NCBI GenBank assembly: GCA_015232735.1
Contig: JADFZC010000069.1
Span: 1-9,949, forward strand
Direction of reading: 5' to 3'
DNA length: 9,949 nucleotides
Origin: Oligoflexales bacterium
GTDB lineage: Bacteria > Bdellovibrionota > Oligoflexia > Oligoflexales > Oligoflexaceae
Below the pieces are notes generated by a model that made no database searches, was not told the DNA's origin, and saw only the letters and a program-made list of their open reading frames with translations. Of the stretch, positions 1 to 6,105 are shown piece after piece (within the stretch, counting starts at the first letter, position 1; each line of letters opens with the position of its first letter). The position numbers were made by a program, and so were the translations under genes.

Positions 1-234
1 AAGCGGACCGAACAGCGAATGAGGAAAAAGAAGCGGAACCTTTTGGCCATCAAGGTTCAAACTGCAGAGTTCTGCATATTTTTTAACCATAGTCTCGTCG
101 AATGAAAAAGATTCCAGGCTGGCGCTTATCGGCGTGAGTTTATCCCCGTCTTTGAAGCCGGGCTTGGAACCAAATATGGCCTTTAAATAGAAAGAGAGCG
201 GACCAGGCAGTTCACGATATTGATAGGATGACAT
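1..234 (-). CDS. Probable MaoC-like (hot-dog fold) dehydratase, N-terminal part only
   Basis: The first 78 codons of a minus-strand gene are present; the rest lies beyond the left edge. The start is ATG at 234-232, preceded by a clear GGGGAG ribosome binding site (complement of 241-246) six bases away. The protein has no signal peptide or membrane segment. It opens MSSYQYRELPGPLSFYLKAI, then has a segment like YAELCSLNLDGQKVPLLFPH. The pattern of an aromatic-Ala-x-x-Cys stretch followed about ten residues later by a Pro-rich hydrophobic segment ending in Pro-His is what I know from the N-terminal part of MaoC-type enoyl/hydroxyacyl dehydratases, which act on acyl-CoA or acyl-ACP thioesters. 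The catalytic Asp/His hydratase motif would lie outside the window, so the function is inferred from this partial similarity only. Confidence 0.55.
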   Translation of the reverse strand, partial: MSSYQYRELPGPLSFYLKAIFGSKPGFKDGDKLTPISASLESFSFDETMVKKYAELCSLNLDGQKVPLLFPHSLFGPL

Positions 235-261
235 TTTTTACTCCCCATGCTTAAAAATAGA

Positions 262-290
262 GTTTTACAATAAACATGGGTTTGCATCAA
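262..290 (-). promoter_or_regulatory. Candidate sigma-70 promoter for the dehydratase gene
   Basis: On the minus strand, TTGATG (complement of 285-290) is followed after 17 bases by TAAAAC (complement of 262-267), each matching four of six consensus bases. Transcription would begin about 20-25 bases before the ATG at 234. The lipoprotein gene upstream ends at 366, so an independent promoter in this 131-base gap is plausible, but the match is only moderate. Confidence 0.3.
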
Positions 291-365
291 GAAGGGATTC
301 TGGGCCTGACAACGTGCCCAGGCAAAAGCAAATACCCGTACCGCGTTACGCGCCCGTGCCCGGAT

Positions 366-1724
366 TCACTTCCCGGTTACAAAAGAAATGGTCCCGCTAT
401 ACGAATACTTGAATCCGAAGCTGTCCCAAAAAGTATAGACAACCTGTATTCCCGAAGCTGCCGAGGCTTTGTCTATTTCCACAGGCGGCAGCGAAAAACT
501 GGTTCCGTTCGAGCTCTTCATTATGTCATATTCCGTCAGTGCGCCCCCGGACGGCCCAACGGCGATCACAGCCTTCCTCACAGTGGTTTCAGACAGACTT
601 ACAAGGGCATCGGCAAGCTGGCTTGCACTGGTTACAAGGGCGTGAAGCGGTTTGCCCTGTGCATCCCTGCTTGCGATCTGTCCCTCAAGAACCTCATTTT
701 TTCCATCATCGCCAATAAGAAGGATTGTTGCAATCGTACTCTGGACATTCACGCCTTCGATTGAAACGCCGGTTGTTTTCAGGCTCGATGCGATGTCAGC
801 ACCCTCATGTCCGCCTTCCGGAAGTCCGTCAGATACGAAATATATCTCTTTTGTCGCGCTGGCCCTGCCAGTTTCAAGGAGAGCTTTGGCTCCACTTAGC
901 GCCACATCGTAATAGGTGGTATTCCTGTAATCGCATATCACATCGGAAGCCTCTCCACCCTGCTTTGCCACAATCGCATCAAAAAGCGAAGCCTGATCGG
1001 AATAGAATGCCGGGGACTGGTATCTGATCTTATAGTCGAAAGTGACTATTCCGAACCTCACATTTGTTCCATTCGAGTATTTCGATATGATGGTTCTGAC
1101 AGCATCATAACGCCCGCAGCCCCTGTCGGCCCTTCTTGGATCATTGTCATTCATCGAACCCGATACATCTATGACAAACACAATGTCCCTCATGGCAGGC
1201 CTTGGCGCGCAGAGTTTTCCGTCCAGCGCAAGGGGAATCCTGTCAGGAAGCATATCAAAGGGAATCTCATGCTTTCCCTCGCCCACAAAAACAGGGGCTG
1301 CAGCATCGGATGAAACAGGTACATTTGAATCATCCTTGTCAAGAACACACTTCCAGTACCAGGTCAGTTTGCTTATCAAAGGACCTGCTGCGGCGGCAGG
1401 GGAGGCTTCAGGCGCCGCCTGAACGGGCTCGGCCGGCGGCTGTGCCGGCAAGGCGTCTGCCGTCTGCATGGAAGGGTCGGTCGCAGCAGAAGCGGGCGCT
1501 GTGGCGCTTCTTTCAGCATCTGCATTTGGATTTGTACCAGCAGAAGTCGCATCGGCTGTTTCCTTTTTATCTTCAGGCTGCTCCTTCTTCCCATACGACA
1601 TATCGGTAAAACCCGTGGTTTCACCGCAGGAAGCGGCTAATGCGGAAAAAAACATGACAGCTGCTGCAAGGGTAATTTTTCCATAAAAAGGGAGTTGTTT
1701 GCTCCTGATCCATATAATCGACAT
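366..1724 (-). CDS. von Willebrand factor A (VWA)-domain lipoprotein
   Basis: This 452-residue protein starts at ATG 1724-1722 with a strong GGAGGAG ribosome binding site four bases upstream. Residues 1-32 form a lipoprotein-type signal peptide: basic start, hydrophobic core (about 17-30), then Leu-Ala-Ala-Ser before Cys33, so it is probably lipid-anchored. Residues 40-115 are a low-complexity Ala/Pro/Thr/Glu linker. A VWA domain follows from about 178 to 385, with a complete metal-binding (MIDAS) site: Asp186-x-Ser188-x-Ser190 in DIVFVIDVSGS, a Thr at 269/270 and Asp299 in FVSDG. A small beta-rich region ends the protein. Four more cysteines (126, 172, 203, 264) could form disulfides in the periplasm or at the cell surface. 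VWA domains bind protein partners through a divalent metal; the partner here is unknown. The gene is flanked by gaps of 131 and 168 bases, so it is probably monocistronic. A Fur-type box lies upstream. Confidence 0.85.
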   Translation of the reverse strand: MSIIWIRSKQLPFYGKITLAAAVMFFSALAASCGETTGFTDMSYGKKEQPEDKKETADATSAGTNPNADAERSATAPASAATDPSMQTADALPAQPPAEPVQAAPEASPAAAAGPLISKLTWYWKCVLDKDDSNVPVSSDAAAPVFVGEGKHEIPFDMLPDRIPLALDGKLCAPRPAMRDIVFVIDVSGSMNDNDPRRADRGCGRYDAVRTIISKYSNGTNVRFGIVTFDYKIRYQSPAFYSDQASLFDAIVAKQGGEASDVICDYRNTTYYDVALSGAKALLETGRASATKEIYFVSDGLPEGGHEGADIASSLKTTGVSIEGVNVQSTIATILLIGDDGKNEVLEGQIASRDAQGKPLHALVTSASQLADALVSLSETTVRKAVIAVGPSGGALTEYDIMKSSNGTSFSLPPVEIDKASAASGIQVVYTFWDSFGFKYSYSGTISFVTGK

Positions 1725-1766
1725 ATGGCTCCTCCATGGTGATGGTATGAATCAAGGCGCCATAAA

Positions 1767-1779
1767 CAAGGCTGCCTTG
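1767..1779 (-). repeat. Short inverted repeat CAAGGC-T-GCCTTG in lipoprotein leader
   Basis: The two 6-base arms at 1767-1772 and 1774-1779 are perfectly complementary around one base. A further CAAGGC copy at 1753-1758 can pair with the same GCCTTG arm across 15 bases, which would be a more foldable hairpin. Both lie 30-55 bases upstream of the lipoprotein start, inside the predicted leader transcript. A role is speculative. Confidence 0.35.
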
Positions 1780-1827
1780 CAAAAGGAGCTCTCGGAAGAT
1801 CCATGAAAAAATATAATGGGCGGAAAA

Positions 1828-1856
1828 ATACTAATAAATTTTCAAATAGTTGCCAA
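1828..1856 (-). promoter_or_regulatory. Candidate sigma-70 promoter of the VWA lipoprotein gene
   Basis: On the minus strand, TTGGCA (complement of 1851-1856, five of six consensus bases) is separated by exactly 17 bases from TAGTAT (complement of 1828-1833, four of six). The surroundings are AT-rich. Transcription would begin near 1821, giving a leader of about 97 bases before the ATG at 1724. The Fur-type box lies about 24 bases upstream of the -35 element. Confidence 0.45.
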
Positions 1857-1877
1857 TATCACCAAACCCGCACCGGT

Positions 1878-1898
1878 AAATGATAATCATTATCATTT
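1878..1898. promoter_or_regulatory. Fur-type operator (perfect 7-1-7 palindrome)
   Basis: Bases 1881-1895 read TGATAATCATTATCA, an exact match to the 7-1-7 Fur box TGATAATnATTATCA. The symmetry extends by AAA and TTT to a 21-base palindrome with a single central base. Aligned to the E. coli 19-base box GATAATGATAATCATTATC it differs at two outer positions. The box overlaps the stop codon of the sugar pyrophosphorylase gene (1893-1895) and lies upstream of the lipoprotein gene, so the likeliest target is the lipoprotein promoter at 1828-1856. It does not cover that promoter's -35 or -10, so simple occlusion is not certain. Fur-family regulators respond to iron, so iron control of the lipoprotein is inferred. 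Confidence 0.65.
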
Positions 1899-3800
1899 AT
1901 TCAATTCCCCTTCGGTTTTGAGTTTTCTGATCGAGCCGTCCTCATCGACAAAATAATATCCCGGCCTGTCGATCAAAATTTCCAGCAGTCCTCTTTCCTC
2001 AAACGTGTAGCCCCTGATTTTCAAAAACTCCGGCGTGCGGACCTCGGCCATCTGGGCTGAAGAGAGAACCGCCTGCCTGTGCCCCGCGTTTTCAACCTTG
2101 AGGTTTTTAAGAAGGACCTTGGCGCCAGAGGCCGCGGAAATTTTTAGCGACGACCCGCTTTTGACAGTGACTCCATCCAGCTTTATGTCCTCTCCGTCCA
2201 CGATAATTGTCGATCCGGTCTCCAAAGTCAGATTCACAACCTTGCTTTTCACCTCTTCAACAGTCAGAGCAAACGCAGGCGACAGCAAAACCTTAGGGCC
2301 ATCCTCAAATGGAACGCCGTATATGAGACTCGCCTTTGCTGCCGCAACACTTGCACCAGCAAACATGCACTTCATACGTCCCGCATGATAAAAATCGCTT
2401 TCCGCAGTTGCGGCCGATTCAGGGGGCGCCCCCTTTTCAAATTTGTCGGCGGCGTCCTTCAAATTGTTTTTATTGGCCGAAAAACACCATTTCCTGTCAA
2501 ACACGGTGACCCCGACTCTCTCGTTCCCGTCAAAAAGCTTGGGAAGATCTTGCATCATCGTTTCAAGCCTCGTTGGACTCTTGAAAGCGGATCTTCTCTC
2601 GTCGGCATATTTGGGATTTACAAACTCGGCGATAATCCCGCTCGTCCTTTCAAGGATTTTGACATATGTCTCGTTTCTGATTACAAGAACATTTATGTTG
2701 CCCGGAAAAAGCGAAAACCCGCTCCCGGACGCGACATCCCCCCGCGGGTCCACTGTAGCGCGAAGAAGAGGGTCAAGCAGATTATACTCAATATTGAGGG
2801 TTTTCGTCTCGGTTCCCCTTGTAAGCTTCGCAATGGCACCCACAGCCTCTTTGGGAACGCGGTTGACAGCCACTGAATTGAAATCAAAACCATGCCTGAT
2901 TGAAGCCCCTATGGCCGCAAAAGCTGCATTGAAAACCTGACCGTTCGTGTCCTGAATAAATAACAGATATCTGATCCCGCCTGCAAGCAGCCTTGCCGCC
3001 GTACCGCTCGTATGCATCAGTATGTGGATATCGCCATGTCCATGCGGTTTCAGGACAAGCCTGTATTTTTCCGACATGGCAAGGTGTCCATCGTTATCGA
3101 TTATGGCGGGAACAAGCTCCTGCCTCAGTATTATTACCTGCTGCGGCGACAGGCCAAAATATCCGTTTCTTTCAAGCGACTCCAGGGTTCTCTCATGGGT
3201 GTCGCCGGAAGTCATGATTATAAATGGAACCTTTTTGCCCGAATGGACTTTGGATTCCATCGCCAGGATTACCCTTGAATAGTGCCCAAGATAGGTGGTC
3301 CCTGTAACCACCTCAAAGGGAATATCAAGTTTTATCCCCGAATAGCCAAGCCTCTCGCCAAGCCCGCCAGCAACAAGCACGACTGCCACCTCGCCGAGAT
3401 GGGACAGGGCCTGCCTCTCATACTCAAAATACTCCTCGCCAAAATCGGTCAGATTTACAGTATCAGGCTGGGACGGGGTATATCCGTCAAATGAATTTTT
3501 CCCTTCGCGGGTCTCCCTCAGAAGCCGCCTGCCATTTTCCACATAAGCTTTGACTCCGCCGGGATATGAGTCATTTATCCTGACAAGTTCCGCCATGAAT
3601 GCGACCTTCTCGTCATCGCGTATTCCAGGATCGTCCCAATCGTGAAAAAGATGGGACTGGTCCAGTTCCTGGAGAAGAAGTTCCGCAAGTTTTCTGCCAG
3701 TCTGATTTATGACAGAAGAATTTTCAATATTTTTAAGAAAGCCTTTCAGTGAAGGGTTGTTTTTTATTTTGTCAGGCCAGCTTTTCACCGCATCCCCCAT
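1893..3800 (-). CDS. UDP-sugar pyrophosphorylase (USPase, EC 2.7.7.64 type)
   Basis: This 635-residue cytosolic enzyme should catalyse UTP + sugar-1-phosphate to UDP-sugar + pyrophosphate, with broad sugar specificity in characterised relatives. It resembles plant USPase along its whole length, as I recall that sequence. Residues 141-152 (VLVAGGLGERLG) are the nucleotide-binding loop of the UTP:sugar-phosphate uridylyltransferase family. KPHGHGDIH (251-259) is the uridine-binding segment, and QDTNGQVFNA (283-292) contains the metal-ligand region. FPGNIN (365-370), EFVNPKYAD (392-400) and LETMMQDLPK (412-421) are all conserved in USPases. Residues about 500-605 look like the C-terminal left-handed beta-helix. 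Length is close to plant USPase (about 614). ATG at 3800 has a weak GGA about nine bases upstream. The gene follows the MoaD-like gene by 93 bases with no evident terminator between them, so cotranscription is possible. The true substrate cannot be read from sequence. Confidence 0.85.
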   Translation of the reverse strand: MGDAVKSWPDKIKNNPSLKGFLKNIENSSVINQTGRKLAELLLQELDQSHLFHDWDDPGIRDDEKVAFMAELVRINDSYPGGVKAYVENGRRLLRETREGKNSFDGYTPSQPDTVNLTDFGEEYFEYERQALSHLGEVAVVLVAGGLGERLGYSGIKLDIPFEVVTGTTYLGHYSRVILAMESKVHSGKKVPFIIMTSGDTHERTLESLERNGYFGLSPQQVIILRQELVPAIIDNDGHLAMSEKYRLVLKPHGHGDIHILMHTSGTAARLLAGGIRYLLFIQDTNGQVFNAAFAAIGASIRHGFDFNSVAVNRVPKEAVGAIAKLTRGTETKTLNIEYNLLDPLLRATVDPRGDVASGSGFSLFPGNINVLVIRNETYVKILERTSGIIAEFVNPKYADERRSAFKSPTRLETMMQDLPKLFDGNERVGVTVFDRKWCFSANKNNLKDAADKFEKGAPPESAATAESDFYHAGRMKCMFAGASVAAAKASLIYGVPFEDGPKVLLSPAFALTVEEVKSKVVNLTLETGSTIIVDGEDIKLDGVTVKSGSSLKISAASGAKVLLKNLKVENAGHRQAVLSSAQMAEVRTPEFLKIRGYTFEERGLLEILIDRPGYYFVDEDGSIRKLKTEGELNK

Positions 3801-3893
3801 TTTTCAATTTCCGTTAAATATCAAATCAAAACCACAGATTTTCAGGAATAACATCTTTTTGCCTTAAAAGCCACTTTGGGTTCAGGTCTGACT

Positions 3894-4142
3894 TCATCCG
3901 CCGGCAACGGGCGGAATAAAAACAACGCAGTCATTTTCCTCAAGGGTACTGTCCTTGGACGCGTAATTCTCGTTGACGACGAGCATTACCTGATCGAGGG
4001 TCAACGGAAAATCATATTTTTCGCAAAGTTTTCGGTATAGAGTGATACCGGTCTCATCCGAATCGATTGGAAATCTTTCCTCACTGAGTCCTGTTTTTTC
4101 CCTAAGTAACGCAAAATATTTAATATTTACATATCCAGCCAT
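3894..4142 (-). CDS. moaD: MoaD/ThiS-family sulfur carrier protein
   Basis: From ATG at 4142-4140 this is an 82-residue ubiquitin-like protein, almost exactly the size of E. coli MoaD (81). It begins MAGYVNIKYFALLREKTG, the usual beta-grasp opening with Leu-Arg-Glu-x-x-Gly, and ends in FIPPVAGG. The C-terminal Gly-Gly is adenylated and then thiocarboxylated, and Phe-x-Pro-Pro-Val-Ala-Gly-Gly is the MoaD signature. MoaD donates sulfur to molybdopterin synthase. The open frame extends to ATG 4187, giving 15 extra residues (MAKQRPGFVPGLEGF) not typical of the family. The internal ATG has GGAAGG four bases upstream whereas the outer one has no ribosome binding site, so I chose the internal start. 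No moaE or other molybdopterin gene is in the window, so a carrier role in another pathway remains possible. Confidence 0.8.
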   Translation of the reverse strand: MAGYVNIKYFALLREKTGLSEERFPIDSDETGITLYRKLCEKYDFPLTLDQVMLVVNENYASKDSTLEENDCVVFIPPVAGG

Positions 4143-4225
4143 AAAACCTTCCAGACCTGGCACAAAACCGGGACGCTGTTTTGCCATTTTTATTTGTCAG
4201 CCCGATAATCCAAATTAATCGTGTA

Positions 4226-4241
4226 CACATTTTCACATTTT
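4226..4241. repeat. Tandem 8-base repeat upstream of the MoaD-like gene
   Basis: CACATTTT occurs twice in perfect tandem (4226-4233 and 4234-4241); on the minus strand this reads AAAATGTG twice. It runs into the 8-base palindrome GTGTACAC at 4221-4228. The position, about 80-100 bases before the MoaD-like start and after the antiporter stop, suits an upstream regulatory site, but no known regulator is recognised. Confidence 0.4.
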
Positions 4242-4296
4242 GCGGCAATTGTTTTCCCAACTGCATCATGATGGTTTTTTTCTGAGGAGATTGAAA

Positions 4297-5931
4297 TTAT
4301 AAACGATTCATGACAGCGACCGCCAGACTCGAAGCAACAACATCCTCATCTCCAATAACTTCTGAAGCACCCAGGTCTACAAAAAGTGGAATGTGGACCT
4401 GATATCTGGCCCTGACGATAGTAATTGCATCAGGCGACAATTGCCTGACATTATGAAGCACCTGCAATATTGTAGACTTGCTTGGGATTGTAATTACAAT
4501 CAGTCTGGCGCCATCGATGCCAAAATGCTTCAGGACCTCATATTGCTGAATATCACCGACATAACATTCAAATCCAAGGGCGCGGGCCTTTTCAATCGCC
4601 ACCCTGTTCAGATCAATTATTATCGCTTCACGACCCGCCTCCTTTATCTTTCGGGCTACTTCCTGGCCGGCAGGACCAAATCCAAGGATATATATCTCTG
4701 CTCCTGGATGTTTATTTGAATGAGACACAGTCTTACAGGATGATTTCTTCCTAAAGACTCTATAGTAAACAAATGAGGCTATACGGTTGGCATTTGTAAC
4801 CATAAATGGAGTTGCAATCAGACATATGATCGTCACCGAGATGAAAAGTTGAAAAAAATCATCGGACATCAGTCCGCCATTCTTTGACAGGGTTGCAAGA
4901 ACAAATGCAAATTCTCCAATCTGTGCCAGACAGAGTCCTGAAGCGATTGCAACGGTCGATGGTACCCTGCATATTCTGAAAAGCAAAGCGGTCAGGAACG
5001 TTTTTCCAATCAATATAATAAATGCAAATCCCAGAACCATCCCAAAGTTCCGAAAAATCCATACAGGATTAGCCATGATTCCAGCAGCACTGAAAAAAAG
5101 CGTCAGAAGCAAAATTTTAAGAGGGGAAATATCGGATCGAATCTGTGGAGCAAAAGGAGAGCTCGCAAGAATCATTCCGGCAACGAAAGCACCCATCGCA
5201 GGCGAAATACCGATCTTGTGCGAAAGCCATGAAGAGCCGATTGCCGTTGTTACGGTTAAAATCACAGCCATTTCCCGGTTTTTCTCAAGGGTAAAAAGGC
5301 CCATAACCCTGACAGAAATTTTGTTGAGTATAATATACAGACCGGCGACCAAAAAAACGGCACCTGCTACAGTAATGCCTACTTTGTAAAGGATCTCTTT
5401 AGAAGTGCCTTGGGAAGTCATCAATGAAACGATAATCGCAAAAGGTACCACTGCAATATCCTGCATCAGCAGGACGGCAAGGGCGTTCCTGCCGTGAGCG
5501 CTGTCCATTTCAGACTGATCCGCCAGTATGCGAATCACAGCGGCCGTACTGCTCAACGATACCATCATTCCTATGGTAATGCTCAGCAGGAATTCGACAT
5601 CAAAAAAATGACACACAATAACTGCAAAAAAAGGAGTAAGGAGAATTTGAAGAATGGATGCAACAATTGTACTTCTTCCAAAAGCCCTCATCTTTTCCCA
5701 TGAAAATTCAAGTCCAAGACTAAAGAGAAGCAAGGAAACACCCAATTCTGAAATGGCTGATATCTCTCCTTCGGAACCAACCAGACGCAGGCTCCCGGGA
5801 CCGGCCAGAAAAACGCCGGCCAGCAAATATCCGACAAGAGGGCTCAACTTTAACCGAATTGCCACACCGCCCAGTACCAGAGCTGCACCGAGTAAAATCC
5901 CAATGTCTGCCAACAATACCCAAAAAGACAT
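4297..5931 (-). CDS. CPA2-family cation:proton antiporter, KefB/KefC-like, with Rossmann (TrkA-N) domain
   Basis: This inner-membrane protein of about 544 residues probably exchanges K+ or Na+ for H+. Numbering from the ATG at 5937, residues 5-390 hold around 12 hydrophobic segments with CPA2 landmarks: GYLLAGVFLAGPG (36-48), ELGVSLLLFSLGLEF (64-78), SLSSTAAVIRILAD (127-140), LLMQDIAVVP (156-165) with the family Gln-Asp, and AQIGEFAFVLA (338-348). A hydrophilic linker (395-413) leads to a Rossmann domain with GFGPAG (419-424) and Asp442 at the end of strand two, as in NAD-binding KefC/TrkA-N domains. The protein ends at the close of this domain and has no TrkA-C domain. ATG 5937 lacks usable ribosome-binding spacing; ATG 5931, two codons in, has GCGGA six bases upstream and is preferred. 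Ion specificity is not readable from sequence. Confidence 0.87.
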   Translation of the reverse strand: MSFWVLLADIGILLGAALVLGGVAIRLKLSPLVGYLLAGVFLAGPGSLRLVGSEGEISAISELGVSLLLFSLGLEFSWEKMRAFGRSTIVASILQILLTPFFAVIVCHFFDVEFLLSITIGMMVSLSSTAAVIRILADQSEMDSAHGRNALAVLLMQDIAVVPFAIIVSLMTSQGTSKEILYKVGITVAGAVFLVAGLYIILNKISVRVMGLFTLEKNREMAVILTVTTAIGSSWLSHKIGISPAMGAFVAGMILASSPFAPQIRSDISPLKILLLTLFFSAAGIMANPVWIFRNFGMVLGFAFIILIGKTFLTALLFRICRVPSTVAIASGLCLAQIGEFAFVLATLSKNGGLMSDDFFQLFISVTIICLIATPFMVTNANRIASFVYYRVFRKKSSCKTVSHSNKHPGAEIYILGFGPAGQEVARKIKEAGREAIIIDLNRVAIEKARALGFECYVGDIQQYEVLKHFGIDGARLIVITIPSKSTILQVLHNVRQLSPDAITIVRARYQVHIPLFVDLGASEVIGDEDVVASSLAVAVMNRL

Positions 5932-5962
5932 TATCATTCCGCATATTGTGAGTGGATCTGTG

Positions 5963-6013
5963 GAGATATCAGATTGTCTTTTACTCCCAAATCATAAAAT
6001 CACCTGATATCTC
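5963..6013. promoter_or_regulatory. Perfect 10-base inverted repeat in antiporter leader
   Basis: GAGATATCAG at 5963-5972 and CTGATATCTC at 6004-6013 are exact reverse complements separated by 31 bases, about three helical turns. Each arm contains the palindrome GATATC. The pair lies 30-80 bases upstream of the antiporter start and downstream of a TATAAT at 6043-6048. It could be a bipartite operator bound by a dimeric or looping regulator, or an RNA stem in the leader. No regulator family is recognised. Confidence 0.45.
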
Positions 6014-6042
6014 ATACTTATTTTATATTATGCATCTTGATA

Positions 6043-6048
6043 ATTATA
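6043..6048 (-). promoter_or_regulatory. Candidate -10 element (TATAAT) for the antiporter gene
   Basis: The complement of 6043-6048 is a perfect TATAAT in a very AT-rich stretch (6015-6060). No good -35 element sits 16-18 bases upstream, so this is only a partial promoter call. It would give a leader of about 100 bases containing the 10-base inverted repeat. Confidence 0.3.
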
Positions 6049-6105
6049 CACATTTTTTTGCAGCAATGCTTCACTTCGTCCAGCACGACGCCGGGAGCTC
6101 CTGAG

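Noticed and set aside
244..280. CCCATG/CATGGG pair that could mask the ribosome binding site of the dehydratase gene
   Set aside because: Only six pairs with a 25-base AT-rich loop, and the better promoter candidate would start transcription after the distal arm.
300..321. CTGGGC/GCCCAG hairpin downstream of the lipoprotein gene as a terminator
   Set aside because: The stem is only six pairs with a 10-base loop and no T-run follows on the minus strand, so it does not fit an intrinsic terminator.
276..764. 162-codon plus-strand open frame, with others at 652-912, 725-1027, 1144-1422 and 1202-1609
   Set aside because: All lie antisense to the well-supported VWA lipoprotein gene, have no ribosome binding sites or recognisable domains, and have compositions typical of shadow frames.
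2385..2940. Plus-strand open frames of 163-165 codons inside the sugar pyrophosphorylase gene
   Set aside because: They are antisense shadows of a gene whose conserved motifs run through the same bases; the translations are not recognisable proteins.
6094..6101. GGAGCTCC palindrome just after the hybrid kinase stop
   Set aside because: Too short and without a T-run; no terminator can be supported in 6015-6105.
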